Origin: an uncultured bacterium | GTDB lineage: Bacteria > Auribacterota > Tritonobacteria > UBA1439 | Length of the DNA stretch: 10,746 bases | NCBI GenBank assembly: GCA_937858775.1 | Contig: CALLYX010000209.1 | Location: forward strand, 1 to 10,746 | Direction of reading: 5' to 3' | In this document: piece by piece, positions 6,537-10,746 of the stretch | Position numbering within the stretch: position 1 is the first letter of the stretch | How the letters are laid out: every line of letters begins with the position of its first letter | Notes under the pieces: generated by a model | What the model was told of the DNA's origin: nothing | Databases searched by the model: none | The model's input: only the letters and a program-made list of their open reading frames with translations | Translations under genes and position numbers: made by a program

Positions 6537-8090
6537 TCAGACACGACCCCTCGTCACGGCATCTGCGCGCGGTGGAGGAGAGTTAAGGCGATAGATGTAT
6601 AGCGGCTCGTCCTCCGCGATGTGCCGCTCGAAGGACGCGATCAGCTCGTATCTGGCCGCGAATCCGGCGTTGCCGTCCATCCTCTCGTTCAGGATGAGCA
6701 CCGCCGCGCGGTAGTGTCCGCCTTGCATCCCCCTGTCGACCCTGCGCACGACATCCTCGATCCGCAGGGCCGCCTGGTCGCGCATGAACTCCTTCGTGTT
6801 GGCGGTGTAAGTGCCGAACCGCTCGCACTCGACCTGGAAGATCCGCGAATGGGGTTTCGGCAGGTACAGCGCCACCGCCTGGGCCTTGGTCGAGTGGAAC
6901 GCCGCGATGAAAAAGTCGTCCCCAAGGTATCCGTGCTCCTCGAGATACCCGGCCACCCGTTTGGCGGGAGAGAAATCGTAGCGCAAATCATGGTAGACCG
7001 CCTGGGCGGAGCCGAGGAGTTGCAGAATGAGCAATGTGGTAAATACACAGGCCGGGCACTTTGTGCGCAGAAAGCCTCGCGGCGGGGACGGCGCATCTTG
7101 ATAGCATTCGGAAATCCACGTTGCGACAATAAACGATATGTAGATGAACCCGATATGCCTCCGCGCGCCCGGATATTTCAGCCAGAAGAGGCTCAACAGG
7201 CCGAGGGTCGAACCCAGGTAGATCGCCAGGGGAACGCGCTTCCTCATCAACAACGCCACCGACGCGCCGAACAGGGGCACGGCGACCGGAATACAGGCAG
7301 GGTATCGCACGAGCACCGATCCCCAGAAGTTGACCTCGCCGGGCCCCGAGAAGAACGGATGTCCCGAAACCGGCAGGAACGCGAGCTCCAACGCATAAAA
7401 TACCTCACTGATTCTCAGGCGTGACGGTTCCCAATGCCATCCGGCCCAGCATTCCGCCCGTTCTTCAAAGGTTACCGTCTGGCACATCGCCGCGACAAGG
7501 CCTATCACCATCAGGGAGAAAGCCAGCCTGACGGTTCTCTTCGACCAGGCACCTCCGGACATCAACGACTCGAGAAGATAGGCTCCGGCAAGGATCGCGG
7601 CGACGATGATGCCGTGCGCGTTTGTGTTTGCCAGGAGCAGGACCAAGAGGGAGTATGCGACCGGTTTTGTGAAACGATATTTATAGAGGGCCGCTATCGC
7701 GACGAGAAACAGCACTGAGAGGACGTACGTCCTCACGATGACGTTGTATTCGTAGAATATGTAGTATCCGAAAATGAAGAGCACTTTCTGATAGCGGGGA
7801 AACGGCGCGCACCGCATGACGATCGCCACGATGCACAGAACGATCAGGAGATTGACCAGTTGCATCCCGAAGAACGGGAGCCCGGCCCTGGCGAGGGGGT
7901 AGGCCATGTAGAACCACAGCCCCGGTGTCCCCTCCCGGTTCATCTGGCGCACCACGGAGAGGAAGCTCGGGCTGTCCCGCGCGATGAGCCATGGCTGCGC
8001 CTCGTCCCTCCATGCCTCATGGTGGACAATCATGTATAGAGAGAGGAGGAAGAATAGCGCGATAACCACATGCTCCATTTTCAGGCGCAC
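6537..8090 (-). CDS. GT-C-type membrane glycosyltransferase-like protein
   Basis: A 517-residue protein with an N-terminal helix (about 5-22), then HHEAWRDEAQPW with E25-A-W-R-D29-E30. An acidic pair in the first extracytoplasmic loop is the hallmark of GT-C enzymes such as ArnT/PMT relatives. REGTPGLWF follows near 52-60, which is also typical. About eight to ten hydrophobic segments follow, with FGYY and an EYNVIVRTYVLS helix around 108-125 and ARRHIGFIY near 310. A soluble C-terminal domain of about 150 residues, starting at YLEEHGYL, presumably lies outside the membrane. The likely role is transfer of a sugar from polyprenyl phosphate to lipid, glycan or protein; acceptor and donor are unknown. 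The GTG at 8090 is preferred because AGGAGG ends nine bases ahead. A GTG at 8117 (nine residues longer) has no good ribosome site. A paralogous fragment lies upstream at 9461-9730. Confidence 0.8.
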   Translation of the reverse strand: MRLKMEHVVIALFFLLSLYMIVHHEAWRDEAQPWLIARDSPSFLSVVRQMNREGTPGLWFYMAYPLARAGLPFFGMQLVNLLIVLCIVAIVMRCAPFPRYQKVLFIFGYYIFYEYNVIVRTYVLSVLFLVAIAALYKYRFTKPVAYSLLVLLLANTNAHGIIVAAILAGAYLLESLMSGGAWSKRTVRLAFSLMVIGLVAAMCQTVTFEERAECWAGWHWEPSRLRISEVFYALELAFLPVSGHPFFSGPGEVNFWGSVLVRYPACIPVAVPLFGASVALLMRKRVPLAIYLGSTLGLLSLFWLKYPGARRHIGFIYISFIVATWISECYQDAPSPPRGFLRTKCPACVFTTLLILQLLGSAQAVYHDLRYDFSPAKRVAGYLEEHGYLGDDFFIAAFHSTKAQAVALYLPKPHSRIFQVECERFGTYTANTKEFMRDQAALRIEDVVRRVDRGMQGGHYRAAVLILNERMDGNAGFAARYELIASFERHIAEDEPLYIYRLNSPPPRADAVTRGRV

Positions 8091-8099
8091 GGTGGGTCC

Positions 8100-8105
8100 C
8101 CTCCT
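8100..8105 (-). promoter_or_regulatory. Shine-Dalgarno that decides the GTG start at 8090
   Basis: AGGAGG on the minus strand at 8105-8100, with nine bases to GTG 8090-8088. It lies inside the longer open frame that begins at GTG 8117, which argues against that earlier start. Confidence 0.6.
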
Positions 8106-8231
8106 GGATATTTTCACTCCGGCATCACGTCACGGGAATGCAGTGAAGATAATATATCCATAAAAGAGGCAGGATATCGCTCATCCCCAATAGATAGCCC
8201 ACACTCTTGAACCGGCCCTGTAAGCGCGTTC

Positions 8232-8423
8232 TTACGACGAGTGCGGTTTGAATGCGTAAATCTCGACTGTGGCACCGTCGCTCAATTTCGAAAATATCCA
8301 TGCCATTACCAAGCACGGGATAAAAAGCGAAGCCGCCAGGGAATAAATGCAGGCCCGAATCATCGCATTTTGCTTCGGCCTATTACCCCTATGTAGACTG
8401 TGATATAAACCATATGTCGTTGC
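8232..8423 (-). pseudogene. displaced C-terminal tail of the methyltransferase (other frame)
   Basis: Shifted by one base relative to the upstream methyltransferase frame, the minus strand is open from just after a TAG at 8426-8424 down to a TAA at 8234-8232. It reads TYGLYHSLHRGNRPKQ, then a hydrophobic helix (ACIYSLAASLFIPCLVMAW), then DGATVEIYAFKP. This helix plus a (E/T)-V/I-E-V/I-Y-A-x-K ending is how members of this methyltransferase family usually finish. Removing one base between 8389 and 8423 joins both parts into about 319 residues, a normal family length. The total span 8232-9192 is 961 bases, a multiple of three plus one, which fits a single extra base. It is either a real mutation, a programmed shift or a sequencing/assembly error. 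Confidence 0.75.
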
Positions 8424-9192
8424 CTACAAAGCGATTGAGCACGCCCTGCAGTAAACTGAATGGGTCCTGTTCCATCGAAAAATGTCTTACGTGGCTTATG
8501 TTGAAACCTGCCTTTTGAATTTCTCGGGATAACACGCCGAGTGAAAAATAGTAGTTATTCTGCGGCAGCCCGAAACCGAACCAGTTGGACCGGAGGAGGT
8601 TGAACGAGAGGCAGTCTATATTCGGCACCGCAACCAACAAAAGCCCTCCAGGCTTGAGCAAGCGGTATGTTTTTTCAATGATCTCCTTGGGCTTTTGAGT
8701 GTGTTCCAATACGTGATAAATGCTTATGCAATCATAATCGTTTTCCTGGAAAGTCAGCTCGAGCGGGTCTCCTATGAATACCTGCCGGGGGAATATTTCC
8801 TTGGCTCTCCTCGCTGCGATCGGACTTATCTCTGTGCCGAATACATTCCAACCCAGTCTTTCCATACATTCCAAAAAGTAACCCCTCCCGCAACCGATAT
8901 CGAGTATCTTACCCCCCTTCTTATATTTCTGGATCGACAGTGCCCTTCTTCTCCGAAAAAACCGGACTATCGATTCTATGGCGGGCAGGAACCTAATATT
9001 CTTCTCGCCATAGTAATCCTGCGAATAGATGGTGTCGAGCGCTGCGGCATCCGGCTGCGGATCCGCGTAAACAAGTCCGCAATTCAGGCACTTGACTATC
9101 TTACTGCAGCTTATAAGCAAAGAATTCTCGGAACCGGGCGGGAAAACTCTTTTGTCATTTGACCCGCAAAAATTACACTCCATGCGCTTCAT
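8389..9192 (-). CDS. class I SAM-dependent methyltransferase with N-terminal zinc ribbon, C-terminally frameshifted
   Basis: The in-frame part is 267 residues from ATG 9192. It starts with a zinc-ribbon-like CxxC pair (Cys6, Cys9 and Cys35, Cys38, with GLVYADPQPD after), then SAM motif I LDIGCGRG (97-104), the acidic GTEIS (119-123) and YHVLEHTQKP (159-168), followed by LLKPGGLLLVAVPN. This combination is the Methyltransf_23-like family often found in O-antigen or capsule loci, where it methylates sugars or lipid-linked glycans. The reading frame ends abruptly at IWFISQST, and the family's membrane tail continues in the next frame. ATG 9192 is preferred over TTG 9198 because AGGCGG sits seven bases ahead. 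Its codons are AT-rich: a 60-base stretch at 8701-8760 has 23 G+C, against 43 in a stretch at 1081-1140 in the radical SAM operon. This suggests transfer from another source. Confidence 0.85.
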   Translation of the reverse strand: MKRMECNFCGSNDKRVFPPGSENSLLISCSKIVKCLNCGLVYADPQPDAAALDTIYSQDYYGEKNIRFLPAIESIVRFFRRRRALSIQKYKKGGKILDIGCGRGYFLECMERLGWNVFGTEISPIAARRAKEIFPRQVFIGDPLELTFQENDYDCISIYHVLEHTQKPKEIIEKTYRLLKPGGLLLVAVPNIDCLSFNLLRSNWFGFGLPQNNYYFSLGVLSREIQKAGFNISHVRHFSMEQDPFSLLQGVLNRFVGNDIWFISQST

Positions 9193-9381
9193 TTCCAATC
9201 CGCCTCAACAATATCAACTTTCTTGTCTATTACACTAGACGCAATCTGCTTCATCCCCCCGCTGCAATTCAGCGTAATGCTATTCGATAGGGTGCCAAAC
9301 CATGCTTACGTTTATGGAGAAGTATGCTTCGCTTTCAATCTCAGGGGAGGCCTCATCCCGAATCCTGACCTTTCACTATTC

Positions 9382-9408
9382 ATTGTACCACTTCCAAATT
9401 GGAGTAAA
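9382..9408 (-). promoter_or_regulatory. possible extended -10 promoter for the methyltransferase
   Basis: On the minus strand, TGGTACAAT at 9390-9382 combines a TGn extension with a -10 that matches TATAAT at five of six positions. A weak -35, TTTACT, lies at 9408-9403 with a short 15-base spacer; extended -10 promoters tolerate a poor -35. It would give a leader of about 180 bases to ATG 9192. Confidence 0.35.
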
Positions 9409-9430
9409 CCCAGGGTGTTACTGCTTCCTC

Positions 9431-9448
9431 CCACCCCCATGGGGGTGG
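9431..9448. repeat. 18-bp perfect palindrome
   Basis: CCACCCCCATGGGGGTGG is its own reverse complement and has no loop. It lies about 12 bases from where the GT-C fragment stops resembling its paralogue, next to TGACACTTGACA on the plus strand. It could be a protein-binding site, part of a mobile or repeat element end, or a rearrangement scar. Confidence 0.8.
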
Positions 9449-9460
9449 TGACACTTGACA

Positions 9461-9730
9461 TACCACGAGCGACGCAGCCGGCTTTCGAAAGTGGTCCCTG
9501 TAGAGCGCCGCGGCGACCATGAGGAAGAGGAGCGACAGGGCATACGGCCTCGTGAGCACGCTGTACTCGTGACGTACATAGTAGCCGAAGACAAACGCCG
9601 CCCTGTGAAACACCGGAAACGGCGCACGCCGCAGCATGAGTAGGGAGGCGGCGCAGAAGGCGGCGATACAGGCGTACTCGGCTCTAGCGCGCACGGCGGT
9701 CCCCCCGGGCAACCACCCCACGGGCATCAT
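9461..9730 (-). pseudogene. truncated GT-C-type membrane protein fragment
   Basis: The frame open from ATG 9730 encodes a stretch clearly related to residues 92-148 of the protein at 6537-8090: APFP, FVFGYY, HEYSVLTRPYALSLLFL, AAALY and KPA align without gaps. By hand, 28 of 56 residues are identical. Before it there is no EAWRDE motif or first helix, and after about 9461 the resemblance stops and the frame runs into unrelated sequence (to a stop at 9380). The remaining 350 or so residues of the family are absent, so this is a gene remnant. It is GC-rich like the flanking operon, unlike the methyltransferase segment that begins where it ends. An internal part of a still functional short protein is unlikely. 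Confidence 0.75.
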
Positions 9731-9838
9731 ATCATGGGGCGGCCGGCGTTTGAAAGCGTGCGCCCAATCCCGAAACGGCGGACAGGACAGGGTCCGGCCG
9801 GCCTTTTGGCAAGCGGCGCGCCGTTCATCTCGCGGGCC

Positions 9839-10746
9839 TCATCCCCGATACAGGTATCTCCTCGACCTCGGCCATGGCTGGTACCAGATTTCCCAGGGGT
9901 CGGCGTCGCAATCCATCCGGAGCCGGACGAGCCCGGGGAAATGGCGCCTTAGAAAGCGGATATCGGAGCTCGAATTCTCCTTCATCCGTATGATCATCGG
10001 CCTTCTTCCGGTCCGGCCGCAGATCTCGCGCACCTTGAGCACCGTCCCCATCGAGTCCAGCGGCCATGCCGCCACGTTGCACTGGTCCCGCGGCCCGTAG
10101 AGCGCCTTTATATGATATGTGCCCCAATCCGCGTGCACGAAGACGTACCTCCCCGAATGAGGGTCAAGCGCCTCTTGCAGGCAGGCGAAGTTCGGCACGA
10201 GCGCACCGCCCGTCCCTTGCCTCCGCATCCACTCGCGCCAATCCATGCCGGAGAGCGAGTGGTAGTGCCACAGCCCCAGGGCGGCGAGGAGGGCGAAGAG
10301 CGCGGTGACGACCCGATCCCCGCGGAGTTCCGCGCGTATGGAGAAGAGGGCGAGGATGCCGAACGGATACGCGAGGATCACATGGCGCATCGCGGCGGCG
10401 GCCGGATGGGAGACGATGGCGAGCGTCGTGAAGGAGAGGGCGATGGCGTTCACGGCGAGGAAACCGAGCCCCCCGCCCCGGCGTCGGATCCGCACGGCGC
10501 CGTAGGGGAACAGCAGGGCGGCGGCGGCGAGGGCGGCAACGCCGCTCGGCGTGACGAGGACGTCGGTAATGTAGATGTCTTGGGCGGTTTGGAGCGGGTT
10601 TGTCAGGTAGCGCGAGATGGAGATGAGATGCCCCAGCGGGGCGTATCGAAACCCTCCCTCCTCCATGCCTATTCTCACGCAACTTTCACTGATCCCGTAG
10701 TATCTCATGTGCCGCGCCGTACCGACGCGGGGCTGCGCGTCGGTAC
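9839..10746 (-). CDS. GT-C-like polytopic membrane protein, C-terminal part (5' end beyond the window)
   Basis: The frame is open from the window edge to TGA 9841-9839, giving about 301 visible residues. An ATG at 10708 would give 289, but no ribosome site was seen there, so I treat it as partial. It has four hydrophobic helices (from DVLVTPSGVAALAAAALLF to VVTALFALLAALGLW), with an internal AMRHVILAYPF. A soluble domain of about 150 residues follows, containing YVFVHADWGTYHIKALYG and DPWEIWYQP at the end. The order VLVxP-helix, RH(V/I)-helix, soluble domain parallels the second half of the protein at 6537-8090, so it is probably a paralogue missing its N-terminal 200 or so residues here. The role would be extracytoplasmic sugar transfer, unproven. 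A perfect hairpin lies in its upstream part at the window end. Confidence 0.65.
   Translation of the reverse strand, partial: TDAQPRVGTARHMRYYGISESCVRIGMEEGGFRYAPLGHLISISRYLTNPLQTAQDIYITDVLVTPSGVAALAAAALLFPYGAVRIRRRGGGLGFLAVNAIALSFTTLAIVSHPAAAAMRHVILAYPFGILALFSIRAELRGDRVVTALFALLAALGLWHYHSLSGMDWREWMRRQGTGGALVPNFACLQEALDPHSGRYVFVHADWGTYHIKALYGPRDQCNVAAWPLDSMGTVLKVREICGRTGRRPMIIRMKENSSSDIRFLRRHFPGLVRLRMDCDADPWEIWYQPWPRSRRYLYRG
10719..10746. repeat. 11-bp perfect inverted repeat at the window end
   Basis: GTACCGACGCG and CGCGTCGGTAC are separated by GGGCTG (10730-10735), and the right arm ends exactly at the last base. It lies within the open frame of the partial GT-C gene. It could be a true hairpin or an artefact of a contig end folding back on itself. 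Confidence 0.85.

Larger units (their letters stand above)
9193..9460. other. AT-richer intergenic segment upstream of the methyltransferase
   Basis: About 268 bases between the methyltransferase start and the point where the truncated GT-C fragment loses homology. It contains an 18-base palindrome at one end, a possible extended -10 promoter, and a 23-codon minus-strand frame (9383-9312) starting MNSERSGFGM behind a GGAAG. That frame may be a leader or chance. A plus-strand frame across it shows no motif. The segment could be an interspersed repeat, but I could not test this. Confidence 0.4.

Noticed and set aside
8091..8231. TATATT/TATTAT boxes near 8140-8160 as a promoter for the GT-C gene
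   Set aside because: No acceptable -35 hexamer at 16-18 bases; the region is simply AT-rich.
8125..8316. A 63-codon minus-strand frame downstream of the methyltransferase
   Set aside because: It is in neither the methyltransferase frame nor the frame of the recovered C-terminal tail, which explains the same DNA better.
9223..9522. A 99-codon plus-strand frame over the methyltransferase upstream region and the GT-C remnant
   Set aside because: It crosses the composition boundary and the antisense of the recognisable GT-C fragment; no domain or ribosome site supports it.
9794..9823. GC-rich palindromes (GGCCGGCC and CGGCGCGCCG) after the partial GT-C gene as a terminator
   Set aside because: They are loop-less palindromes without a proper T tract and are common by chance in sequence this GC-rich.

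Overview
The window reads as a piece of a GC-rich, uncultured-type bacterial chromosome. Every gene I accept lies on the minus strand. No rRNA, tRNA, CRISPR array, transposase or phage gene was recognised. Taxonomy cannot be fixed from sequence alone. The mix of several radical SAM enzymes, GT-C-type membrane glycosyltransferases and a zinc-ribbon methyltransferase is typical of cell-envelope gene neighbourhoods in environmental lineages, and that is as far as I would go.

Layout, following the direction of transcription from high to low coordinates. (1) 9839-10746: C-terminal part of a polytopic membrane protein resembling GT-C glycosyltransferases, running off the window. (2) 9461-9730: a broken fragment of a paralogue of the gene at 6537-8090. 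(3) 8232-9460: an AT-richer segment with one SAM-dependent methyltransferase, whose C-terminal membrane tail lies in a different frame (single-base frameshift). (4) 6537-8090: a complete GT-C-like protein with an EAWRDE motif. (5) 4448-6469: a second large polytopic protein of the DUF6020-like type, also AT-richer than its surroundings. (6) 676-4268: a tight three-gene operon of radical SAM enzymes, in the order SPASM-type, cobalamin-binding type, SPASM-type, with a 4-base ATGA overlap and a 6-base gap. (7) 1-369: the N-terminal part of a GNAT acetyltransferase with its own sigma70-like promoter.

How they may work together: the GT-C proteins would transfer sugars from a polyprenyl-phosphate carrier outside the membrane, and the methyltransferase and acetyltransferase could modify sugars or lipids. 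The radical SAM trio is the strongest candidate for an undescribed pathway. Two paralogous SPASM enzymes flank a B12-dependent radical SAM enzyme, and no peptide precursor or maturase-recognition gene was recognised. Its substrate cannot be named from the sequence.

The region is mosaic and partly decayed: base composition changes sharply, one glycosyltransferase paralogue is truncated at such a change, one methyltransferase is frameshifted, and two radical SAM genes carry long G tracts.
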